DNA of 64,000 nt from Cyclina sinensis (lineage: Eukaryota > Mollusca > Bivalvia > Venerida > Veneridae), in contig JAAONU010000003.1 of the NCBI GenBank assembly GCA_012932295.1, forward strand, positions 33,404,361 through 33,468,360, given 5' to 3'. The notes beneath the pieces are model-generated. The model did no database searches and was not told where the DNA came from. It saw nothing but the letters and a program-made list of their open reading frames with translations. Below, piece after piece: positions 39,301-48,542 of the stretch. How positions within the stretch are numbered: the stretch's first letter is position 1; the number at the start of each line of letters is the position of its first letter. Position numbers and translations under genes: made by a program.

Positions 39301-42300
39301 ATTACTGTTATCAAGGTCAGTTCTGGTAAAAGGTGGGACCCTATTGCAGGACTGAGATTTACATGTACTTGATGTAAAGAGAGACAGATCAATACATGAA
39401 GAAGAGCAAATTCTGAAATGATCAGCATAATCTCTTTGATACTTTTTATCTAACCAAGATACAGGAACTTGGCTTTTGTACTTTTTCTGTATACTGTGAG
39501 ATACAGATTTCCTAGACCGCCATGCATAAAGATTGAGAGATTCACATGAACAGATTCCAAATTAATGTTCATTTACACACTGTTATGTGTCCATACACAA
39601 TGATTCCTTCAGTAACCTTGTTCATTTTTGGTGAATTCCTACATTTTTTTTATGTTACTGCAGAGATGACAAGCCTACATACATGTACATGTACTGTCCA
39701 GTCAGCTTAAACAAACCAACTAATGAACGTTTACCTTTCCAGTGCTACAGTCGATGGTTTAATGGGCTTTGTTTTCAGACTGTTGATGGCACTGCAAATC
39801 TCCTCATGATTCTCCTGTTCTGAGGACCCATGGAGGTGTTCCCTCATCTGAAGAGGCCCAGCAGGTGGTCTCAACTAAAACAGATTACAAAATTAACCAT
39901 TTTCCTGCAGTCCCTTACTAAGTCTATACTTTTCTCATCATTACTTCTTACAAGTATATCTGCTTTAATCTGTACATATATTTTTTGGTACTGACAACTT
40001 AAAAAGATATTCAAATAGAAAAAGAAGTTAAGATAAAAGAAAAATAAGGATCAATGATAAAATAAGACTTCTAAAAAGGACATACATTATTCCAACCTTC
40101 ACTTCTCAAGAAAAAACCAGGTGTCAGATGAAAAAAACAACAAATAACTATATGTAACTATATTCGCATTTAAGCATTCTCAAGCTTAATCATTAAAGTT
40201 TTAAACTGATAACATACATATTGTTCAGGTTCATATGGTGTATATGCTGCCCTCCGGATCAAAGCCTCAGGTGGCAGTTCAATGCCCTCTGGTGTTTTAT
40301 TCTGTAAACGGAGACTTGTTCTGCGTGGTAAAACCTCTAGAGGTACCTTTTCCCTAAAGAACGAGGATCACATATTCATGGCTATCAGTTTTGTCTATGT
40401 AATCTGGATTAATCAACCAAATAATAAGTAATAGCTTCAACAACAGTATAGATCTACATATACCAAGAAATTTTGAGTTGAGAAGAGGGGCATAACTTTG
40501 CAAAAATAAATTTGAGGGTTATCTGCCCAAGTGAAATGGTGTCGCCTTTTGATAGTGAACATGTATTCCTTATTTGAAGTAAATAGCTTTGATAGTTTCT
40601 GAGAAATGGACCTTAACAAAAAGGTTAACCAACGCCGACAAGGGGGTCATGACAATAGCTCCACTTTTTTTCTTCAAAAAGTGGAGCTAAAAAGAATAAT
40701 TGTTTGATAGTTTTACTACATATATTTCTTTGATGTAACATAATGACGGTTTTTAATAGCTAACAATTTTAGAGAAAAAATATCATTTTTGTGTTGTTAA
40801 GTTTTTTTTATAAATTTGAAAAAACATATTACTTCTTTAATCCTCTCTGTGATGGCTTTTTCTTTTTAGCATGACTTGCAAGTAAACTTTGTTTTGCCTG
40901 AAAAAACATGACAAATCTGTATTATTTCAAACACAGAATGGCTTTAGAACAGCAAATTTGAATCATTTTAAATGTCACAAATTTATAAAGAAATAAGACC
41001 CAAAAAGGGATCTAGTGCAGTCATTTTCTATACTTAATTTAATGGAAATAAAAAAATGAGGTATGGATTCTTACCAACATTCAACAGCTTAAAATAAAAA
41101 ACAGAGTGGTTCTGTTTAAAGAGGAAAGCAAAACAGACTTTAGTATCTGACAGACAGAGGCAATGTAAAAGCTTTATTTTTCTATAAACATTTTCTGCAT
41201 GAAAATAGAATATTCAAAGATCAGTGAAAGATACAAGTTACAGTCACTACTAAAAGATTCTTCAGTTGCTTCAGAACTTTCTGCTACGAACAAAATATGT
41301 GATAAAACACAAAATGAGATTTTAAAGTAAACTAATCAAAAACAGAAGCTGATTCACTGAATCATGTTTCATTCTGTAGTTTTAACTTCTATACTGTACC
41401 TCATTCACCCCAAACTGTTGCAAGAACTCTAGATTAAGTCGCAGATTTTCTTCTCTTCTTTTGACAATATCCAAGTTCTGTGGAAAAGGACGAGCACATT
41501 AATAAGAGAAGTGCCAAAAATGATTTAAAACTAATATTAATTATGCTGTCAATATGATGCAAAAACAAGTAAATGACTGAATGATTTGAATCTATTTGAT
41601 ATATTAAAAAGTAATGAAAACAGACTGCACAGAAATATAAAATCCTTCATTCAGTCAAAAGCAAATAAAATATTTTTTCTAATATAATGTAAGGGACACT
41701 TCTATCAGATACAACGTTTTACAAAAATGCAAGAGAAGCCTACAATTATCAAGAAAACCAACAGCTTTTCAAAAAAATCATACATCAGAAAAACATTGCA
41801 TCTAGAAAACAGGTAATGTCAAAAACTTTACCTCTATATCTGAATCTACACTGCATCTAGAAGACATGTAATGTCAAAAACTTTACCTCTATATCTGAAT
41901 CTACACTGCATCTAGAAGACATGTAATGTCAAAAACTTTACCTCTATATCTGAATCTACACTGCATCTAGAAAATATGTAATGTCAAAAACTTTACCTCT
42001 ATATCTGAATCTACACTGCATCTAGAACCCATGTTGTGTCAAAAACTTTACCTCTATATCTGAATCTACACTGCATCTAGAAAATATGTAATGTCAAAAA
42101 CTTTACCTCTATATCTGAATCTTCATTTTCAGACTCAGATACAGGTTCTTTTTTCTCTACCTTGACACTATTCAGACCTGGCTTTTGAGGACTTTTTGAT
42201 GCCTGAAAAAAGATAACGTGTTACATTGTAAATTGATATACTTGTGGTCATATTTCAGCCAGGTCATAATCGTTTCACCATACTTAAATAACCATTTATG

Positions 42301-45121
42301 TTACAATGATCACTGCAAAACATTTTGTCCCTCATCAACATTTTACAAAATGATCATAATTATAGAACTGATATCCATATAAGAAAAAGTGTTCTTTTTG
42401 CAAAAACCTTTCCTTTTGTCTCATATGGGGAGATTACGTCAAGGAGTTCAATGCAAGCACCTGGATTGTGAAGAGTGTCATTTTTATTGACGTTTTGAGT
42501 CCTTTTTTTCTGTGAGTGAGTGAAAAAGTCAATGAAATTGTGACGATCTTACTAATTCAGTAACAATAGTACTTCCTAAATCAAGTAGATTTAAGGAACT
42601 GTTTCTCTGGTTTCACACTGATACCCATAAAAACCACAAGTGAATTGTCAACTTCGAGCTTTTGTTAAAAGGGTTTACACACCTCTCCATTTCATTATAA
42701 TTCTTTTTTTGCATGTTTCATGATTTTATACTAATGAGTTTAAATTTCATTTAAAAATATAGATATGTAAATGTACTTTTAAATATGGTGACAAGATTTG
42801 TGGTAAGAATGATGTTTACAGTTTTAAATGAAATCTAAGATACATCGCTAGGAATTAGGGACGATAGTACGGACCATGGGACAATACAGACAAGACAATA
42901 TGGACCATGTTTTAGGTCGATAGGGACCATATTTTGGAACAATACGGACCATGTTTCTGGACAATATGGACCATGTTTAAAAATTTTATTTTCTGCTGAA
43001 AAAATGTATTATGGGAAAAAGACTCTTAGCTTTTCCTTAAAATACTGACATAAAAAATAACGATTTATGATTTTATTTTGCTTTATTCTAATGACCTTCA
43101 TAGTCTTGAAAACTTGGAATCTGATTGGTCCATGGAATTCAACCCTGATAAATGTGAAATCCTTAGAATCAGCCCAAAAAAAACAAACTATCATATTCCC
43201 TTACAAACTTCATGGTACTGAACTGAAAACCACAGAGGCAGCTAAATATTTAGGCGTAACAATAAGTAAAGACCTTTCCTGGACCAATCACATCAACAAC
43301 ATAACATCTAAAGCCAAAAGTTCACTCAGGTTCATTAAAAGAAATGTTAAAACTTCAAATAAAAAGGTCAAAGAAACTGCCTAAAGAACTTATGTAAGGT
43401 CCCAGTTAGAATACAGTTCTACGGTTTGGCATCCTTGGCAAAAATATTTAATCTATAAATTAGAACAAGTTCAAAGATCTGTCGCCAGATATGTAACTAA
43501 TGATTATAATTACACCAGTAGTGTGTCCCAAATGTTGTTGGATCTAAAATGGCAAACTTTAGAACAAAGACGTAACATCAGCTCTGTCACTTTATAGTAT
43601 AAGATCCAACACAATCTTGTTAGGGTTGACTATCACCACCTGACACCCACAAGAAACCTGAACTACCTTATACCACATTCAAGGACACAATATCATTCCC
43701 ACTCATTCTTCCCAAGAAGTATTCGTCTGTGGAATGGTCTACCTGTGTCCTTGCAAGCTAGTCCCAGTATAGACACCTTTACTGGGCAGCTGTATCCTTT
43801 CCACCAGTTCTAAATCTATACACTGTTTTTACCTTTTTAATTTTAGTTTTGTAGTTTCTTTTATTTTGAAATTCTAGTAACTTTGCACTTAACATATTTT
43901 AACAGCTATTCCCAGACAACGCACAGACACTTGAATGCAGTAGAGCGGTTCTTGTCCCAAAATGCATCTTGTACACATGCTGTGACCCCTTACCGTTCAT
44001 AGCAAACATGTTTTGCCCATCAAACAGCACCTCAGAAAAATACCCATTTTTCACTATATAGCTATTATAACACAAAGATGCAAAGCTTCTCAATCGGGCA
44101 AAACACGGGTGCCCTGTTTCACTCGTCATTTCAAGACAGTAACATACACCTACCTCAAAACTTCCAGTGTCAATCAAGAGGCTATTCATTAATCTCCACG
44201 CAGATAAAAGGACTGCTTCGAATTCCTGCTTTGACTTAGAGAAATTGACTCTGATTTCCAAATTTACACGTTTTCTACTTTCGGTTACTGAATCAGGCGA
44301 ATGGATACCGGTTTCCTCCGCATCCACTTTTAGCCGAGCCGGGCGCAAGTTATTTTATACGCTGACCAATTAAATTCACATCCAACGAAAGGCAAGGATT
44401 TAATTGGTCAGCGCCTAAAAAACACTTGCGCCCGGCTCGGAATGATATAGGCGGGCACGGAGTAAACCGGTATCCATTCGCCCGATTCAGTAACCGAAAG
44501 TAGAAAACATGTAAATTGGGAAATCGGAGTAGATTTTTCTTAGTAACAGCAGGAATTCTAAGCAGTCCTGATTTCTGCATGAAGATTAACGTATGGCCTC
44601 TTAATTGACACTGGAAATTTTGAGGTTGGTGTATGTAACTGTCTTGAAATGACGAGTGAAACAGGGCATCCGTGTTTTGCCCGATTGAGAAGCTTTGCAT
44701 CTTTGTGTTATAATAGCCATATAGTAAAAAATGGGCATTTCTATGAAGTGCCGTTTGGTGGGCAAAACATGTTTGTTATGAACTGTAAGGGGTCACAGCA
44801 TGTGTACAAGATTCATTTTGGGGCAAGAACCGCTCTACTGCATCCAGGTGTCTGTGAGACAACGCGCCTGCATAGTATAATCAATTGTTGATTGTGAAGC
44901 AGTACAATGTAGATAGATGTAGATGTTTTAAAAAAAAACAGTGGGCACCCTGTCAGAACAAGTAGATAGATACTGTAAGGGGGGAAGTCAGCATCATTGA
45001 TTTTCAACCAACAACGTTACCAAGTTTAACGATAGTAGAAAAAAAGCGCTACTTTTCTTTTTCTTTCAGTGGGAGTTTTTTCCGACATGGCTACAGATTT
45101 GCGACTTCTAAGGGTAGGCAT
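33340..45121 (-). CDS. WDR76: WD repeat-containing protein 76 (15 coding exons)
   Basis: Coding exons in transcript order: 45121-45053, 42509-42408, 42202-42107, 41477-41400, 40897-40833, 40353-40218, 39874-39735, 38563-38410, 38051-37887, 37064-36943, 36473-36372, 35537-35388, 35031-34978, 34589-34487, 33489-33340. All junctions are GT-AG, every phase agrees, and the sum is 562 codons including the stop (561 residues; human about 626). The N terminus is basic (MPTLRSRKSVAMSEK), followed by an acidic SESENEDSDIE and a charged helix (NLDIVKRREENLRLN). The C-terminal two thirds is a WD40 propeller with blade ends GKLGLWDV, GYDGSMRCGDF, GCVALIDIR, TVCVWDLRS and SMDDKLTIFD. RPITCLEF, TGRWLTPF, VVGSM and the terminal GRLHVFM match WDR76. 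The family acts in the nucleus in DNA-damage response and as a ubiquitin-ligase adaptor; that role is inferred. Exon 1 is the least certain exon because intron 1 is 2.5 kb and full of repeats. Confidence 0.93.
33609..33803 (+). mobile_element. tRNA-derived SINE, second family, copy A
   Basis: Contains an A-box-like TTGGCTCACTGGTAAAGTG and a B-box-like GAAGTTCAAATCCCG about 45 bases apart. They are preceded by ATGTTACGGTCTAGTGCATA and followed by GCATCTTTCTGTTACAGACT. It is matched along its whole length in reverse at 39085-39276. It lies in the last intron of WDR76, antisense to that gene. Confidence 0.85.
34015..34350. repeat. Degenerate ACCAGTCCCCTTATAA repeat and A-rich tract
   Basis: About seven imperfect units of roughly 30-36 bp (AACCAGTCCCCTTATAATTT plus CTTGAG variants) at 34015-34255. 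An A-rich stretch with CC and C interruptions follows at 34263-34350. Both are inside the last WDR76 intron. Confidence 0.7.
37121..37509 (-). repeat. Short hairpin-ended repeat in WDR76 intron 9
   Basis: A compact 389-bp member. The left terminus is AACAAGAGGGCCAAGTGACC plus TTGGGTC (stem GGGCCAAG/CTTGGGTC). The right terminus is CTGGCAATTCATGCCAG (6-bp stem) then ATGAGCTAAAAA. The interior has GACCCAGTGACCTAG and AAGTTTCATTAAGATCCGAC. No coding capacity. It lies in the intron between the exons ending at 37887 and starting at 37064. Confidence 0.8.
39085..39276 (-). mobile_element. tRNA-derived SINE, second family, copy B
   Basis: The reverse-complement counterpart of 33609-33803. It has the same internal promoter-like boxes and the same flanking body (TGTATAAATACAGCCTCTGA on the minus strand, where copy A reads ACAACC). 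It sits in WDR76 intron 7, in the sense orientation of that gene, about 5.3 kb from copy A. Confidence 0.85.
40470..40691 (-). repeat. Right end of a hairpin-ended repeat, truncated
   Basis: Ends with ATAGCTCCACTTTTTTTCTT plus CAAAAAGTGGAGCTAAAAAG, a 13-bp stem-loop. GTTAACCAACGCCGACAAGG before it corresponds to the ACGGCAACGACACCATGAC segment before the terminus at 32906. GAGGGGCATAACTTTGCAAA marks the interior. The AACAAGAG end is missing and the left boundary is approximate. It lies in WDR76 intron 5. Confidence 0.7.
41795..42121 (-). repeat. 55-bp tandem array duplicating the WDR76 exon 3 donor
   Basis: CTTTACCTCTATATCTGAAT recurs with exact 55-bp spacing at 41826, 41881, 41936, 41991, 42046 and 42101. 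On the gene strand each unit carries AGATTCAGATATAGAG followed by GTAAAG, i.e. the last 16 bases of exon 3 plus its splice donor. The copy at 42101 is the real exon end; five more lie downstream in intron 3. A partial unit marks the far edge. Units differ mainly at one spot (AGAAGACATGT, AGAAAATATGT, AGAACCCATGT). Confidence 0.95.
42866..42980. repeat. Short degenerate tandem repeat
   Basis: Five imperfect copies of GGACAATATGGACCATGTTT spaced about 22-31 bases, in WDR76 intron 1. No coding meaning seen. Confidence 0.75.
43090..43913 (+). mobile_element. 5'-truncated non-LTR retrotransposon (RT C-terminus)
   Basis: Translates as the end of a LINE reverse transcriptase. It shows NDLHSLENLESDWSMEFNPD with KCEILRIS, then AAKYLGVTISKDLSWTNHI, then the C-terminal LEYSSTVWHPWQKYL, LEQVQRSVARYV, LKWQTLEQRRN and FFPRSIRLWNGLPV motifs. 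The coding part ends at a stop at 43811-43813. It is defective: a frameshift occurs in an A run near 43176-43183, with in-frame stops near 43382 and 43597. The 3' UTR is split by the foldback element and resumes at 44865 (GCCTGCATAGTATAATCAAT) to about 44935. It sits antisense in WDR76 intron 1. Confidence 0.85.
43922..44856. mobile_element. 935-bp foldback DNA element with 8-bp target duplication
   Basis: Almost the entire element is one long inverted repeat. The left arm is 43922-44375, the spacer 44376-44397, and the right arm 44398-44856. The outer ends are CACAGACACTTGAATGCAGT and (reverse complement) CACAGACACCTGGATGCAGT. The innermost bases GCTGACCAATTAAAT and ATTTAATTGGTCAGC pair perfectly. 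Flanks are AGACAACG at 43914-43921 and AGACAACG at 44857-44864, an 8-bp target-site duplication. It interrupts the LINE 3' UTR. No transposase is present; open frames of 149 and 116 codons run along the arms but resemble no family. An 8-bp duplication points to hAT or P-like mobilisation, which is inference. Confidence 0.92.
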
Positions 45122-45190
45122 TTTCGCACAATTTACACCACAATTCTGCCAATAACACTGATAATTAGAGTCGATGAAGTTACGAAACAG

Positions 45191-45204
45191 TTTCCGCGCG
45201 GAAA
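45191..45204. promoter_or_regulatory. E2F-like palindrome upstream of WDR76
   Basis: TTTCCGCGCGGAAA, a perfect palindrome 70-83 bases upstream of the WDR76 start codon. It is one base off the usual E2F consensus TTTSSCGC. WDR76 behaves as a cell-cycle gene in vertebrates, so an E2F/DREAM-type site is plausible; not proven. Confidence 0.45.
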
Positions 45205-45644
45205 TAATACTCTTTAATTGAAGGAAGAAAAATGAAAAATTAACCTAAAGAAATGTGAAAAAGCAAAAAGAGCCATGTCATTTGTTGCTTCTCATAAAGA
45301 ATATTTAACGTTTATTTCAGCAGAAGCCGAAGTATATGCATAACCTATTTTTTTTTTAATCTTTATCGATTCCTTTTATTACAATGTTCAAGTTCTACTT
45401 TTAAGATGTTTTGATGTTATGTAAATAAAAAATAGATCACATGCAACAAGTTATCATATGTATTTTGTACGTTAAAAAATACATTCATCTGGGACCTATG
45501 GTATATGTTGTTCCCAGCTTGCATACATCTAGATATGTCCTAAAACAGAAGATTCAGTAAGAAGTAGTATCTTCATGAAATGAATTTTTATTTAAATTTC
45601 ATTTGTCTGCTGTTCTGTTTCTCCGAAGTAAAACTTAATTTGTT
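45205..45644. other. WDR76 upstream region
   Basis: AT-rich DNA between the E2F-like palindrome and the second LINE fragment. No other motif stands out. Confidence 0.4.
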
Positions 45645-46095
45645 GCTTACACCAGTGTAACAAACATGATCAAAGAACTAAAATGGTCAACTTTAGAACA
45701 AAGGCGAAACCATGCCAGCCTGGTCATGCTACACAAAATAAAAAACAATCAGGTCAATGTTGATCACAATCACCTTACAAACACAAGAAACAGCAAATTC
45801 CTCATTCCACAATCAAAAACACAACATCACATGAACTCATTCTTCCCAAGGACTATACGACTCTGGAACGAATTACCGACCGAGATTAAGGCTACCCCAA
45901 CTGTGTCAGCTTTTATCAGTGGACTAAACAAGTTTTATAGATTTTAAAGTGCTTAAAATAAATGTTTAAGTAAGATCTTCAGTTAAATCTTGTTTTCTTT
46001 GTTATTAACTTTTATAATTTTAAATGTTCCTGACACGCGCCTGCCTAGTATAGTCAGTATTGACTTTTGGCAGTATTAAGTTGAAGTTGAAGCTT
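45645..46095 (+). mobile_element. Second 5'-truncated LINE fragment with 3' UTR
   Basis: The frame from about 45648 to the stop at 45945-45947 encodes the last 100 residues of the same LINE family (YTSVTNMIKELKWSTLEQRR, then FFPRTIRLWNELP). The 3' UTR includes GACACGCGCCTGCCTAGTAT plus AGTCAGTATTGAC. It ends about 46095 in a GAAGTTGAAG run. Residue differences from the first copy show they are different insertions and not a duplication. Confidence 0.8.
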
Positions 46096-46568
46096 ACTAT
46101 ATGGAGGTTGATAAAATTGCAAAACATAGTAATTTTGTAATTACAGTTAAAAAGTCATTTTTCATCAAATAATTCAATATTTTATATCATTTAAAAGGTC
46201 TATAAACTCATATTTTACATATTTAAAAAATAATTGTCAAAACTGTTTACTCTTTTATTTGTAAATGGTTAAACATAGTGCATCTGAGCTGCTAGAAAAA
46301 TGCTGAAATGACAGGTATAAATTAGTTTAGTTTTTTTCTTTAAAAGCAAAAATTCAAAATCTGCTTATATTTTCAAAATATGAATTTAAAGAGTTTTCAA
46401 ATGATATAAGAATCTTAAAATTCGGCTGACAAAGAAAAAATTTATCTAAAGTTAAAAATTCTGCTGCTATCAAATGTATATAAATATTGGTTCTCTTTGC
46501 CAACCAGTAGTTCAGCTATATTTTGGTAACAGGTGCTTGTGATGTCATCCGTCAATGTGCCTATAATT

Positions 46569-46665
46569 ATAATGTTTGTTATCGAGGGTTTACAACTTTT
46601 ACCACTCGCTCGACTGTGCCGAGCTAGAACGGTTAGAATGGTAAACTTTCGATAACAAACATTAA
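46569..46665. mobile_element. Small hairpin (MITE-like) element
   Basis: Terminal inverted repeats of about 25 bp. The left is TAATGTTTGTTATCGAGGGT plus TTAC; the right, reverse-complemented, is TTAATGTTTGTTATCGAAAG plus TTTAC. The core ACCACTCGCTCGACTGTGCC is GC-rich compared with the surroundings. No TSD assigned. Confidence 0.6.
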
Positions 46666-46710
46666 CCTACACTTAGTCTTAGTAAAGTTTCCAAAAAAAA
46701 CCTTTATTTA

Positions 46711-46823
46711 GTTAGTTTATACCAAATTTATTTTAGTTCGATCGTGTAGGAATCTTATAGCTTATAGACACTCTCGAATCCGTTCCTGGAACTAACCAGT
46801 ACTAAGCAATGAGTCCTTTACTT
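46711..46823 (-). mobile_element. SINE body fragment, same family as 12731
   Basis: The reverse complement of the body of the 12731-12958 SINE, from the ATAAATTTGGTATAAACT end to TGCTTAGTACTGGTTAGTTC. The tRNA-like head is missing, as expected of a 5'-truncated or decayed copy. Confidence 0.85.
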
Positions 46824-48509
46824 TGTACTTTACCTTTACAAGTGCAATCACTTCAATTTGAAATGCACCCAGGTCAGCATCTAGCGTGATCCAGAACTTA
46901 CAAGTTGACGTAGTTTAAATTTCAATACAAATTTTCCGAATGTTAAGAAAAACTGTATATCTGACAAAAGAATCATTATGAACCTATATGCAGGGCACAA
47001 TTTTCCGCTTCGCATGCACTACATCCCGTTTAAATTGATAAAGAAATAAAACACAGCAGTTTTCCTCTCCGAATCGAGGCCAAAAAATGCTGCTTACGAC
47101 AGCTTAAATGACATCAGGGTCTTTCAAATAGGCCGTGATGACATCATATACAACGTTGTATGTTCACACTGTATACTTTTTCGTAAACAAAAAGATATCT
47201 CCATTAAATACAACCATAAGATAACCCAGTAACTAAGGCAACACCCTTTGGTGGTTTCCTGGCTACAACATCTTTAGTTAAGAGAGATATTGTAAGATAG
47301 ATGTTACACGGATATATATATATATTTTTTTTTTACAAAGGTTTTATTCATAAACACGAATTTTGCTGCCAGATTTAATCAGAAGATTCTAGAAACATTT
47401 TATATCTACTGGATATTGCTAGAAAAGTTATTTTACAAGAATTTTGATGTTCTACATTCTCTTTTTAATTGTTTTTAAATAGTGAATTTCATCCCTCTGA
47501 TCTGGAACTTCTTGTCTGTATTTACGGCGCAGTTTTAGACTCTTTATTGACTAAAAATACAATTTCAAGCTCCTATGCTTATTATCTACAGGTATGTATT
47601 TAACTCCCCTGTCCCCCCCCCCCCCTCCCCTCTCGTCTTTTTCTATGCGTGCGTGCGCGCGCCTGTATGAGTGTCTTTTTGAATAATCCGCGTTTGAAAC
47701 ATCTCTTCGTTACACATTGCATCATTAATCTATGTCAAGACACGCACTTCCGGTTAGAACTGTGTACATGTCGAAAGAAGACAACACTGAAGTCAACACC
47801 TAATCATTTTGTGTTTTTTGCGAAAAGCAGGAATTATTCAGGCGTGTGCTCAAAGAAACTAGGTGAGTTTTATTGTTTTTTAATAACTACCTTAACTTAT
47901 CAGAATCGCTTGACAAATGGAGGCGGTACATGCCTGAGAAATTATGCAAGTTTCGTACTCAAGTAAGTTCGTACGCCATTTGGGTTTTTGAGTTATCGTT
48001 GTTAGAATACGCATATTACTTTTGAGTTATTACTGTGGATTCAATTTTATTTCAGATTTCTTAACATTTTGCACATAAAATATCTAGCTCAAAACAAAAG
48101 ATTGGCATTTCACTACCCTCTTAATAATTATAATTTATGAAATTTCTTTCACATCCCTATTAGACGCATGCGGCTGTTATTGATTAATTTAACATTTCAT
48201 TTGCCTTGTTAATATTACGAATTTGTTAGAATTAAATGTAAATTTGAAATTAACAACTTAATTCATTACTAGATGAAAGAAAGCAGTCTGGTACAAAAAC
48301 GTGATATACATTAATGTATGAAAGATTAGCAACTCAACCCTGTAGTCATTCATAAATGTCTTGAAATCAGCAACAAAAATCATGTTGACAGTTTGACACT
48401 GGTGTTATGTTGGCAAAAAGATCATCTAGAAAACAAAATAAACGTTGTCAGCATGAAATATACTACTGTCACACCAAATATCAGAAGGGGTCTTGAGGTT
48501 TAATACAAT

Positions 48510-48542
48510 ATCATCTACAGAAGTTTAAAATCTGTAGATGAT
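48510..48542. repeat. Perfect 11-bp stem-loop
   Basis: ATCATCTACAG and CTGTAGATGAT separated by 11 bases. It stands alone, with no T-run and no recognisable role. Confidence 0.6.

Noticed and set aside
43899..44348. 149-codon open frame on the minus strand, with a related 116-codon frame at 44350-44700
   Set aside because: Both run along the arms of the foldback element; they mirror each other and match no protein family. Treated as transposon sequence.
45061..45115. Plus-strand exon-like reading (TTTCAG before TGGGAG and an AAG/GTAGGC-like end)
   Set aside because: The minus-strand reading gives a start codon, a good donor and a phase-0 match to WDR76 exon 2, so the plus-strand reading is coincidental.
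47649..47966. 105-codon open frame with several Cys residues
   Set aside because: Composition-driven, begins in a GC microsatellite and has no family. The region may include a UAP1 non-coding first exon instead.
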